A stretch of DNA of 5,394 bases from Methanomicrobia archaeon (GTDB lineage Archaea; Methanobacteriota_B; Thermococci; Methanofastidiosales; B48-G16), in the NCBI GenBank assembly GCA_023133315.1, contig JAGLWR010000085.1:1-5394 (forward strand), read 5' to 3'. The notes beneath the pieces are model-generated. The model was not told the origin of the DNA. It saw only the letters and a program-made list of their open reading frames with translations, and ran no database searches. Shown here one piece after another: positions 1 through 5,314 of this stretch. Numbering within the stretch: position 1 is the stretch's first letter; every line of letters begins with the position of its first letter. The translations under genes were made by a program, and so were the position numbers.

Positions 1-40
1 TGCTTACGAGGCAGCCGCTCTACCACTGAGCCACCGAGGC
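1..40 (-). tRNA. trnT: tRNA-Thr (anticodon CGU), 5' part, cut by window edge
   Basis: Read on the minus strand from base 40 down to base 1, the sequence folds as the first 40 nt of a canonical tRNA. It has a 7-nt acceptor strand GCCTCGG, the TG linker, a D arm GCTC-AGTGGTA-GAGC, then G26, an anticodon stem strand GCTGC and the loop CTCGTAA. The 3' stem begins GCA, which pairs with the stem strand. The anticodon at positions 34-36 is CGT, which reads the threonine codon ACG. The rest of the anticodon stem, the variable loop, the T arm and the 3' acceptor strand lie beyond base 1. An intron after position 37 is unlikely, because the loop runs straight into a pairing 3' stem. Confidence 0.93.
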
Positions 41-61
41 ATACAGATATTAGGCTTGCAG

Positions 62-72
62 ATTTAAAAATT
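62..72 (-). promoter_or_regulatory. TATA box (box A) for the tRNA-Thr gene
   Basis: On the minus strand this reads AATTTTTAAAT, a TATA-like AT block centred about 27 nt upstream of the tRNA 5' end. That is the usual archaeal box A spacing for tRNA transcription. The call rests on position and composition only. Confidence 0.5.
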
Positions 73-135
73 TTGTACTATAACTTTTTATTTACATTCA
101 TATTAAAAGAGTTACGCCTCAGAGTTGCAGAGATC

Positions 136-150
136 AAAAAGCTTATATAA
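136..150 (+). promoter_or_regulatory. BRE/TATA promoter of the cis-prenyltransferase gene
   Basis: A purine-rich AAAAAG (BRE-like) is followed directly by CTTATATAA, a strong archaeal TATA box. Transcription would start near base 171-175. That leaves a leader of about 30 nt before the ATG at 204, so this gene, unlike its neighbours, appears to have a leader with a Shine-Dalgarno site. The 41-188 interval also holds the divergent tRNA promoter and nothing else that I recognise. Confidence 0.6.
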
Positions 151-192
151 TTTTTTTATTAAAAATAGGATAGTAACCTCTCTAAGTTATGA

Positions 193-197
193 AGGTG
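193..197 (+). promoter_or_regulatory. Shine-Dalgarno site that decides the start at 204
   Basis: AGGTG matches five consecutive bases of the archaeal anti-Shine-Dalgarno complement AGGAGGTGAT. It lies 6 nt before the ATG at 204, a good spacing, and only 3 nt before the ATG at 201. The upstream in-frame ATG at 189 has no such site in front of it and would place this motif inside the coding region. Confidence 0.55.
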
Positions 198-203
198 TTT
201 ATG

Positions 204-1088
204 ATGTATGAATTGCCGAAAAAAGAAGAAATTCTTCAAATATTCGATAAAGCTACCAAAGAATTAGATATTTATGAAAAAAAGGATTGTATAAAAGATT
301 TAGTGATGTACGAGATGACAGACGGCACACGAACGTCGACCGATCTCGAAGGATGGAGGTCCTACTTTGATGGTGGATTGTTTATTATACGATTTATAGA
401 AATTCTCAGACTTCTTGGCGGCAAAAACCTCTACGTGAATGTCATCCACGAAGGTCATAAATTTAGATCAAATTATCCCGAGATATACCGGGGACTGTTA
501 GAATTAGTTCCCGTTTATAGAGAATACACTGAAAAAAACAACGTTAAATGGAAATTCGTAGGAGATTACACGACCGAATTAGAACCTGGAGAACTCAAAG
601 GAGCGCACGATTTTAGAAAATATCTCAAAGATCTGGAAGAAAAAACAAAGAACAACACGGATCTCGCTGTTTTTTTTATGATAAACTACTCGACAAAATG
701 GGCATCTGAAGAAGGAAGAACGTTACTCCAGTCTCTCCCCGAAGCTAACGTTATCATCAGACACTGCAAGGGGTATGTTAACGGAGACATGTGGCTCTAT
801 GGGAAATTGGATAATAACAGTTTTGTATATGCGCAAAATGGTTCTTCCGGTATGAATTGGAGCGATCGCCAACTGGTCTATCTCATCTCTCTATCACTGA
901 GAAGCATGATTCTCAATGAAGGAACTCATCTCTCAAAGACGTATGAGGATGGTGAACAGGATAAAATAAAGAAAAAAAGAGAAATTGAACTCTCTTTTAT
1001 ACATAAATCTCTCTATAAGAATGAAAAGAAATTTCCCAAGAGAGTTATAATATTCAGTCCTCTTGGACCAGAGGTTTATGAATTTTAA
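204..1088 (+). CDS. Divergent cis-prenyltransferase (UppS/dolichyl-diphosphate synthase-like)
   Basis: Enzymes of this family extend an allylic diphosphate with isopentenyl diphosphate in Z configuration, making undecaprenyl or dolichol-type chains at the membrane. I assign this 294-aa protein by motif order. TDGTRTS (residues 39-45) stands where the family has MDGNxRWA and keeps the catalytic Asp (D40) and the Arg (R43). HEGHKFRSNYPEI (82-94) stands for FSxENWxRPxxEV. WKFVGDYTTEL (116-126) matches the vIGD block. TKNNTDLAVFFMINYSTKWA (148-167) matches TxNNTgLxLniAlNYGGR. NVIIRH (182-187) matches DLxIRT with its Arg kept. The following GExRxSNFLLW segment is not preserved, and about six extra residues precede a W-S-D-R (from 219) that recalls WPDF. 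Length is near or slightly above the family norm of about 230-300 aa. The start at 204 follows the AGGTG site; an in-frame ATG at 189 would add five residues. The fold is fairly secure; activity and product are open. It is convergent with a lipid prenyltransferase gene. Confidence 0.72.
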   Translation: MYELPKKEEILQIFDKATKELDIYEKKDCIKDLVMYEMTDGTRTSTDLEGWRSYFDGGLFIIRFIEILRLLGGKNLYVNVIHEGHKFRSNYPEIYRGLLELVPVYREYTEKNNVKWKFVGDYTTELEPGELKGAHDFRKYLKDLEEKTKNNTDLAVFFMINYSTKWASEEGRTLLQSLPEANVIIRHCKGYVNGDMWLYGKLDNNSFVYAQNGSSGMNWSDRQLVYLISLSLRSMILNEGTHLSKTYEDGEQDKIKKKREIELSFIHKSLYKNEKKFPKRVIIFSPLGPEVYEF

Positions 1089-1096
1089 TGATTCTA

Positions 1097-1930
1097 TTAG
1101 GACCCAATTCCACCTATTATCCCCCCAACTAAAAATGCGATTAATGCAATTAACATGCCGAATTTTATAATTCTTCTAGCTCTGTAAGGATTCTTGAATT
1201 GAACGTATATGGAGGATGCTATTACTATGTCTGCCACGACGACAATGGGAATGTATATCTTATCAAAAATTTTCATTGGATAGTACGGTAACGGACTCAG
1301 TAAAATGGCAAAGATTAACAGTAACGAAGCTAAAATACTTGCGTTCTTTTTTCCAATTACTTTTGGGAGATTAATTCTGTCAATGTCTCCCTTCATATCT
1401 TCTATATCTTTAATTATCTCTCTCCCCAGGATCGAAAAAAAAGCGAGGAGTCCTAATACTATAGTAACATCTGCGTGATTTACTGCAGCTCCGCCGAAAA
1501 AGAAAGCTAATGCTGTTAAAAAACTTATTGTAATATTTCCGAATATCCCCTTTTTTTTAAAAAATTTTTCGTAACACAGCTGCAGCACAAGAGCAAAAAC
1601 TGCTATAAAAAAACAGATAGAATTTATGAACAAGGAAATAAAAATAGCTATCCCAAAAGTTACTATAGAAAAAATCAGAGCATTGCTCCGGGTTATCTTT
1701 CCAGAGGGGAGAGGTCTTTCCGGATGACTTATTTTATCTATCTCTATATCAAAATAATCATTTAACGCATTGCCCGATGCCGTGAACAGAAACACCACAA
1801 AAAATGCCAATACGATATTAATAAAATAAGACGTTATATTCAATCCAACTGCGACTAGAGCAGAAATTAAAACCGCTAAACCTGCCATAAGAGAAGTCAG
1901 TGGCCTAATTAGTTCAAATATGGCTTTCAT
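1097..1930 (-). CDS. Geranylgeranylglyceryl-phosphate geranylgeranyltransferase (DGGGP synthase, UbiA family)
   Basis: This integral membrane prenyltransferase adds the second geranylgeranyl group to sn-3-O-geranylgeranylglyceryl-1-phosphate, giving the archaeol precursor DGGGP. The 277-aa protein has the UbiA layout of about eight to nine hydrophobic helices. The first Asp-rich motif, NDYFDIEID (residues 57-65), is followed by the hallmark HPERPLPSGKI (69-79). The second motif, REIIKDIEDMKGD (170-182), lies in the second half and binds Mg-diphosphate with the first. The N-terminus (MKAIFELIRP...LMAGLAVL) is typical of the archaeal DGGGP synthase branch rather than of quinone or heme UbiA enzymes. 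I chose the ATG at 1930: a TATA box about 25 nt upstream would start transcription right at it, and family members begin at this point. A TTG at 1942 is in frame but would lie upstream of the predicted transcript start. Both gene ends in the 8-nt convergent gap lack a T-run terminator. Confidence 0.9.
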   Translation of the reverse strand: MKAIFELIRPLTSLMAGLAVLISALVAVGLNITSYFINIVLAFFVVFLFTASGNALNDYFDIEIDKISHPERPLPSGKITRSNALIFSIVTFGIAIFISLFINSICFFIAVFALVLQLCYEKFFKKKGIFGNITISFLTALAFFFGGAAVNHADVTIVLGLLAFFSILGREIIKDIEDMKGDIDRINLPKVIGKKNASILASLLLIFAILLSPLPYYPMKIFDKIYIPIVVVADIVIASSIYVQFKNPYRARRIIKFGMLIALIAFLVGGIIGGIGS

Positions 1931-1950
1931 GAAATTATACAAGAGAAATA

Positions 1951-1961
1951 ATATATAAACT
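1951..1961 (-). promoter_or_regulatory. TATA box of the DGGGP synthase gene (leaderless start)
   Basis: On the minus strand this reads AGTTTATATAT, preceded by AAA (BRE-like). Its centre lies about 25-26 nt before the ATG at 1930, so transcript start and start codon would coincide. This favours ATG 1930 over the in-frame TTG at 1942. Confidence 0.65.
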
Positions 1962-1985
1962 TTTCGAAAATTTATTCTTGTGAGT

Positions 1986-2089
1986 TGAAGGATGATAAAT
2001 AGATCCTAAAATTTCCTATTTTGTTTCAGAATTTGTATTTTTGTATCAAAGATCATAGAACAGATCTGAGAATATCCTTCATGTTTCAG
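1986..2089. repeat. Inverted and direct 8-mers in the divergent promoter region
   Basis: Between the two divergent TATA boxes, TGAAGGAT (1986-1993) recurs in inverted form as ATCCTTCA (2074-2081). TGTTTCAG occurs twice in direct orientation (2022-2029 and 2082-2089), exactly 60 nt apart. The palindrome CAGATCTG sits at 2061-2068. The right-hand copies abut the upstream side of the TATA box at 2094. They could be binding sites for a regulator shared by both genes, but short matches in AT-rich DNA also arise by chance. I see no small gene in this interval. Confidence 0.25.
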
Positions 2090-2093
2090 GAAA

Positions 2094-2104
2094 AAATATA
2101 AATA
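2094..2104 (+). promoter_or_regulatory. TATA box of the thioredoxin-fold/TPR gene (leaderless start)
   Basis: AAATATAAATA, preceded by AGGAAAA (BRE-like purines), is centred about 27 nt before the ATG at 2126. No Shine-Dalgarno sequence precedes that ATG, so a leaderless transcript starting at or next to it is the simplest reading. Confidence 0.6.
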
Positions 2105-2125
2105 TCTAAAAAACATACTCAGTAT

Positions 2126-2800
2126 ATGGTAAAGAAAATATGCATAATGCCTGTAATTATGTTGTTAATTCCACTGGCAAGTGGATATATAAACTGGCTC
2201 TATGAAACAGATCTGATTGATGTGTGCGAGATGGCAAAAGCCGAAAACAAACTTGTACTTATTTATGTATACGACGAATGGTCAGAAAATATGGATCGCA
2301 TCTTTGATGATTCAACAGTTTCTGGTTATATAAACAGTTATTTCTGTGCGATGAAACTTTATAAAAGTGCTTCAAAAGCAATATGTGACGTTTATAACAT
2401 AGAAAAAGCTCCAACTGTAATATTTCTGAATGTTTACGCAGAAGAGATCGGTAGAATTGAAGGATTCATGAATGCAGAGAGTTTTTACAATGAAATGAAA
2501 GAGACAATTGAAGCCAAAGAGTTCAGAGAAAAACTTACAGACGAAGCTTATGAAGCACTGACAAATGCAGATTCTCTTTACTCAAAAGGCAAATATAAAG
2601 AATCCAAAGAACAATATACTATAGCATTGAATAAATTTCAGCAACTGGAGGATAAAGAAAAAGAAGAATACTGTAAATCTAAGATCTCTGAGACAGATCT
2701 GAAAATACAGTTAGATCTTTTAAGATACGGGTTAATTACATTTGTAGCAGTTATAGTGTTTTTCGCTCTTATATACTATATCTCAAAAAAAGAAGAATAA
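2126..2800 (+). CDS. Membrane-anchored thioredoxin-fold protein with TPR-like helices, CxxC absent
   Basis: Seen in the 224-aa protein: residues 1-20 form a short basic N-terminus and hydrophobic stretch, a signal peptide or anchor. Residues 22-128 resemble the thioredoxin_7/DUF255-type thioredoxin fold: W24, the block AKAENKLVLIYVYDEWS, a mid-domain Asp-rich turn, and the conserved cis-Pro segment KAPTVIF (P96). Residues 139-195 are charged helices with a TPR-like pattern (ALTNADSLYSKGKYKESKEQY). Residues 202-218 form a transmembrane helix followed by KKEE. The usual WCxxC active site is W52-S53-E54-N55-M56, so both redox cysteines are missing; C34, C74, C87 and C183 lie elsewhere. A dithiol oxidoreductase role is therefore unlikely, and a binding or scaffold role outside the membrane is an inference. 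It has its own promoter, and no partner gene is obvious. Confidence 0.75.
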   Translation: MVKKICIMPVIMLLIPLASGYINWLYETDLIDVCEMAKAENKLVLIYVYDEWSENMDRIFDDSTVSGYINSYFCAMKLYKSASKAICDVYNIEKAPTVIFLNVYAEEIGRIEGFMNAESFYNEMKETIEAKEFREKLTDEAYEALTNADSLYSKGKYKESKEQYTIALNKFQQLEDKEKEEYCKSKISETDLKIQLDLLRYGLITFVAVIVFFALIYYISKKEE

Positions 2801-2801
2801 T

Positions 2802-2915
2802 TATCTAACGGATGAACTTGCTGTGAGTGGATTGAAAGAGGACTATAAGATTTTACTCAAACCTTTTGATATGGATATACTGATAAAAGAGATAGAGAGA
2901 GTTAATGAAGGATAG
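2802..2915 (+). pseudogene. Remnant of a response-regulator receiver domain (C-terminal end)
   Basis: In the third frame relative to the upstream gene, 37 codons ending at TAG 2913-2915 read like the last two helices of a CheY-type receiver domain: TDELAVSGLKEDYKILLKPF, then DMDILIKEIERV. The K-P-F triplet after the hydrophobic strand is the conserved receiver Lys-Pro that sits beside the phosphorylation site. The frame is open only from 2757, inside the preceding gene, and has no ATG before the remnant. The acidic pocket and phospho-acceptor Asp half of the domain is absent. It begins directly after the stop of the thioredoxin/TPR gene, so a deletion that fused its 3' end to that gene is likely. 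It has no visible start or promoter and is probably not expressed as a functional protein. Confidence 0.6.
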
Positions 2916-2925
2916 AATCCCGATA

Positions 2926-2935
2926 ACTTTATATT
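2926..2935 (+). promoter_or_regulatory. TATA box of the ferredoxin-reductase-thiL operon (leaderless start)
   Basis: ACTTTATATT is centred about 26 nt before the ferredoxin ATG at 2957, the spacing expected for a leaderless transcript. It lies just downstream of the receiver-domain remnant. As no gap or other promoter separates the next genes, it probably drives all three. Confidence 0.6.
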
Positions 2936-2956
2936 CTATTGTTGAAACTGATCTGT

Positions 2957-3115
2957 ATGGTAAAGGTAAATAAGGATATGTGTATGCTGTGTGGCGGATG
3001 CGCCAGTGTATGTCCATATAACTGTATTACTGTCACTGAACGAGAGGTTATAATTGAGAACTGTAAAGAATGTGGAACGTGCATAAAATTCTGTCCAGTG
3101 GGGGCGATAGAATGA
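2957..3115 (+). CDS. Small 2[4Fe-4S] ferredoxin, probable electron donor to geranylgeranyl reductase
   Basis: This 52-aa protein carries two complete 4Fe-4S motifs. The first is C9-x2-C12-x2-C15-x3-C19-P, and the second is C36-x2-C39-x2-C42-x3-C46-P. Each ends in the Cys-Pro typical of bacterial-type ferredoxins, with an extra Cys at 23. It lacks any leader and should be a soluble low-potential electron carrier. The ATG at 2957 fits the TATA box 26 nt upstream; the motif begins right after it. Its stop overlaps the start of the reductase as ATGA (3112-3115), so the two are translationally coupled. In Methanosarcina acetivorans a ferredoxin encoded beside geranylgeranyl reductase is needed for full saturation of archaeal lipids in a heterologous host, so the same partnership is the natural inference here. 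Confidence 0.92.
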   Translation: MVKVNKDMCMLCGGCASVCPYNCITVTEREVIIENCKECGTCIKFCPVGAIE

Positions 3116-4278
3116 AAACAGATCTCATAGTAATTGGTGCAGGACCTGCAGGGAGTATGGCCGCGATCAATAGTAAATGTGATGCCATTCTTATAGATCA
3201 GCGACCGGAGATAGGTGTACCAAAACAGTGTGCGGAAGGCGTTTCGGAAAGCCTCTTTGAAAAAATTGGTGTAAAACCAAAAAAAGAATGGATATCGAAG
3301 GAAATTAAAGCTACATACATGATACCTCCTTCAGGAATTCAAATAAAGTTAGATGATAAAAAGGTGAAGAAAGCAAAGTTTGGATTTGTTCTCAACAGAA
3401 AAGATTTTGATAAGGGCTTAGCGGAAATAGCTGCGAATACTGGAGCGGAATTAATGCCGAAAACTAGATTTATAAGAGCAGAAAGAACTGAAAGAGGTGT
3501 AAAAGTCTACGCAAAACAATTCAATAAAACGATAGAGATAGAAGGAAAGATACTTATCGCATGCGATGGGGTACAGTCAAGAGCTGCCAAATCTTTCGGA
3601 TTAGATACAACGCTGCCTTTAAGATACATAGAATCCTGTTACCAGTATGAGATGACCGATATAGAAGTGGAATCAGCGGTTGAACTTTATTTCGGCAGAG
3701 TTTATGCACCCGGAGGGTATGCTTGGGTATTTCCAAAAGGAGAGAATTCTGCTAATGTAGGAGTAGGAATAGTTCCCTCACTCGCAGAAAAGAGAGCTAA
3801 GGATTATTTAGACGATTTTTTGAAGCAAAAAAGATTAAAAGGTGGAAAAATTGTGGAGATAAACGCAGGAGCCGTTCCCGTCTCGCCTCCTATGAAAAAG
3901 ACTTATGCTAACAATTTAATGGTCTGCGGCGATGCAGCAAGGATGGTAAATCCTCTCACTGGAGGAGGGATACATACAGCATGTATCTCAGGATCAATAG
4001 CTGGAAAAATTGCCACAAAAGCCATAGAAAAAGAAGATTACTCAGAGAAGTTTTTAAGCGAGTATCAGAAACTATGGAGAAACGAGTTCGGAAGAGAACT
4101 TGAGTATTATGGAAAAGCTCAAGAGGTGTTTATAAAGCTTACAGATGCAGAACTGGATAAGATAGCGGAATCTTTACTGGAAATAAAATTGGAGGAAATT
4201 TCAACGATGGAAGTTCTTAAAGCTATATTAAAGATGAATCCAAAACTCCTGTGGAAATTAAAATCTTTGGTCGTATGA
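3112..4278 (+). CDS. Digeranylgeranylglycerophospholipid reductase (geranylgeranyl reductase, FAD)
   Basis: This FAD enzyme saturates the double bonds of the geranylgeranyl chains of archaeal membrane lipids. The 388-aa protein has the family's ordered signatures. The N-terminal Rossmann motif VIGAGPAGS (7-15) is followed by the archaeal reductase segment PKQCAEGVS with its conserved Cys (C40). The CDG motif is at 151-153, followed by VQSRAAK. The substrate-side GGYAWVFPKG (201-210) is the YxWxFP-type signature. The second FAD-binding GD motif reads GDAARMVNPLTGGGIHTA (273-290). Length is about normal for the family. The start is the ATG at 3112, which overlaps the ferredoxin stop and lies just before the Rossmann strand. 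An in-frame upstream ATG at 3070 would overlap the ferredoxin gene by 46 nt and add 14 unrelated residues. The C-terminus overlaps thiL. Substrates other than DGGGP-derived phospholipids, such as polyprenol or dolichol chains, are possible, since some archaeal homologues are broad. Confidence 0.92.
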   Translation: MKTDLIVIGAGPAGSMAAINSKCDAILIDQRPEIGVPKQCAEGVSESLFEKIGVKPKKEWISKEIKATYMIPPSGIQIKLDDKKVKKAKFGFVLNRKDFDKGLAEIAANTGAELMPKTRFIRAERTERGVKVYAKQFNKTIEIEGKILIACDGVQSRAAKSFGLDTTLPLRYIESCYQYEMTDIEVESAVELYFGRVYAPGGYAWVFPKGENSANVGVGIVPSLAEKRAKDYLDDFLKQKRLKGGKIVEINAGAVPVSPPMKKTYANNLMVCGDAARMVNPLTGGGIHTACISGSIAGKIATKAIEKEDYSEKFLSEYQKLWRNEFGRELEYYGKAQEVFIKLTDAELDKIAESLLEIKLEEISTMEVLKAILKMNPKLLWKLKSLVV

Positions 4279-5126
4279 AAGAAACAGATATAATAAACTA
4301 TATAAAAAAGTTCGGTATCGAAGATGAAGATGCTGCATACATCAAAAATGATGAGTACCTATGCTTTACCACAGACGGACTTATTTTCTCTACAGATGTA
4401 CCGAAAGAGATGAATCTAAAAACAGCGGGGAGAAAAAGTGTTCTGATGAATCTCTCAGATCTCGCAGCTATGGGCTGTAAACCTCTCTTATTTTTATGTT
4501 CTTTAAATCTGTCAAGAGATTTTTCAGATGTAAAAGAAGTTATTGATGGTATTCACTCTGCATGCAAAGAGTATGATGTAAAGTATGCCGGAGGAGATGT
4601 AAACGAGGGAAAACTCAGCATTGTAGGTTTTGCGGTAGGAAAATCAAAAAGGATCCTGAGAAGAAACGCTGCCAAAGAAGATGATCTTGTCTGCATCACA
4701 GGAGATCTGGGAAGGGTTTACTGTTATTTTAAAGAAGCAAAGATAGATATTTTTAAAGAGAAGGTCTTCAATCCTCTCCCAAGAATAAAGGAAGGACAGA
4801 TATTGAGCGAGTATGCAAATGCATGCATAGACATCAGCGATGGGGCGTCCAAAGAGTTAAATCTTATTTCAGAACTAAGCAATGTGAGAATAGAGATTGA
4901 AACTCTTCCAATACATCCTTCAGTCTTGAAGACATCGAAAGAAAAAGCTTTTGATTATGCTTTGAATTCTGGAGAAGAATTTGAGCTTATTTTTACAATC
5001 CCAAAAAAATATAAAAATATTGTAGAAAAAGTGAATGCCACAGTCGTTGGGAGAGTTAAATCGGGAGAAGGCGTCTTTTACAAAGGAAAAAAGATCGAAA
5101 AGAGGGGATGGGAGCATCTTGGTTGA
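4275..5126 (+). CDS. thiL: Thiamine-monophosphate kinase
   Basis: ThiL phosphorylates thiamine monophosphate with ATP to give thiamine diphosphate, the last step of cofactor synthesis, in the cytoplasm. The 283-aa protein shows the family motifs in order: DEDAA (17-21), TTDGLIFSTDVP (32-43), NLSDLAAMGCKPL (59-71), GGDV (106-109), ITGDLG (141-146), NPLPRI (166-171), CIDISDG (184-190) and SGEEFELIF (232-240). The usual metal-binding Asp pair of the first motif appears as E18-D19, a mild change. The start is the ATG at 4275, which overlaps the reductase stop as ATGA. An in-frame GTG at 4251 would add eight residues inside the reductase gene and precede the expected N-terminus. Length is slightly short compared with the bacterial enzyme of about 325 aa, which is common in archaea. 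No Shine-Dalgarno site is obvious, so translation probably depends on coupling to the upstream gene. Confidence 0.93.
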   Translation: MKETDIINYIKKFGIEDEDAAYIKNDEYLCFTTDGLIFSTDVPKEMNLKTAGRKSVLMNLSDLAAMGCKPLLFLCSLNLSRDFSDVKEVIDGIHSACKEYDVKYAGGDVNEGKLSIVGFAVGKSKRILRRNAAKEDDLVCITGDLGRVYCYFKEAKIDIFKEKVFNPLPRIKEGQILSEYANACIDISDGASKELNLISELSNVRIEIETLPIHPSVLKTSKEKAFDYALNSGEEFELIFTIPKKYKNIVEKVNATVVGRVKSGEGVFYKGKKIEKRGWEHLG

Positions 5127-5151
5127 AATTGAGTAAAGATATCTGTTATCA

Positions 5152-5183
5152 TTTTGTGTTTTATAGTTTTCTCTTCCTTTTTG
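5152..5183 (+). terminator. T-rich tract after thiL, possible oligo-T terminator
   Basis: Four runs of four or five T occur within 32 nt, starting about 25 nt after the thiL stop. Archaeal RNA polymerase ends transcription at such oligo-T stretches without a required hairpin. The tract also overlaps the 3' end of a minus-strand coding remnant rich in Lys codons, which could account for it. Confidence 0.4.
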
Positions 5184-5277
5184 CAACTTCCTCAAGCATC
5201 CTTCTTCTCAGTTCATCATAGCCTGGCTTCGAGTAGAATTCTTTCATTTCTGCACATTCAAATTGACTGCATATCCC
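5161..5277 (-). pseudogene. Cys-containing C-terminal protein remnant (DUF3795-like, tentative)
   Basis: On the minus strand, a 38-codon frame opens after a TAG (5278-5280) and ends at TAA (5161-5163). It begins GICSQFECAEMKEFYSK and ends in a basic helix, RRRMLEEVAKRKRKL. The composition is protein-like, and the spaced cysteines with the following F/Y-rich segment recall the C-terminal end of small Cys-rich proteins such as DUF3795. That match is from memory of the pattern and is weak. A possible ATG at 5247 would give only 28 residues. No TATA box lies at the right distance upstream of it, and all frames upstream are closed, so a truncated relic is more likely than a small gene. Confidence 0.42.
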
Positions 5278-5292
5278 CTACTCTGTTAGAAC

Positions 5293-5311
5293 TACATGTT
5301 TTCTGCATGTA
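5293..5311. repeat. Short inverted repeat (6-bp stem, 7-nt loop)
   Basis: TACATG and CATGTA flank TTTTCTG, just beyond the stop codon of the minus-strand fragment at the window edge. It might be a weak 3' hairpin for that gene. A stem this short with four A/T pairs carries little weight, and no T-run follows it on the minus strand. Confidence 0.2.
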
Positions 5312-5314
5312 ATT

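Noticed and set aside
1931..1942. TTG at 1942 as the start of the DGGGP synthase
   Set aside because: It lies upstream of the transcript start predicted from the TATA box; ATG 1930 matches both that start and the usual N-terminus of the family.
3070..3111. Upstream in-frame ATG giving the reductase a 14-aa longer N-terminus
   Set aside because: The extension is an out-of-frame reading of the ferredoxin gene; the ATG at 3112 overlaps the ferredoxin stop and directly precedes the Rossmann strand.
3554..3736. 60-aa minus-strand open frame inside the geranylgeranyl reductase gene
   Set aside because: It lies wholly within a well-supported gene on the opposite strand, has no promoter and no recognisable protein character.
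4251..4274. GTG at 4251 as the start of ThiL
   Set aside because: The eight extra residues come from the reductase reading region; ATG 4275 forms the ATGA overlap and gives the typical ThiL N-terminus.
4920..5195. 91-aa minus-strand open frame overlapping the 3' end of thiL
   Set aside because: It is mostly antisense to the conserved C-terminal part of ThiL and is Phe/Lys/Asn-rich, as expected from the reverse reading of AT-rich coding DNA.
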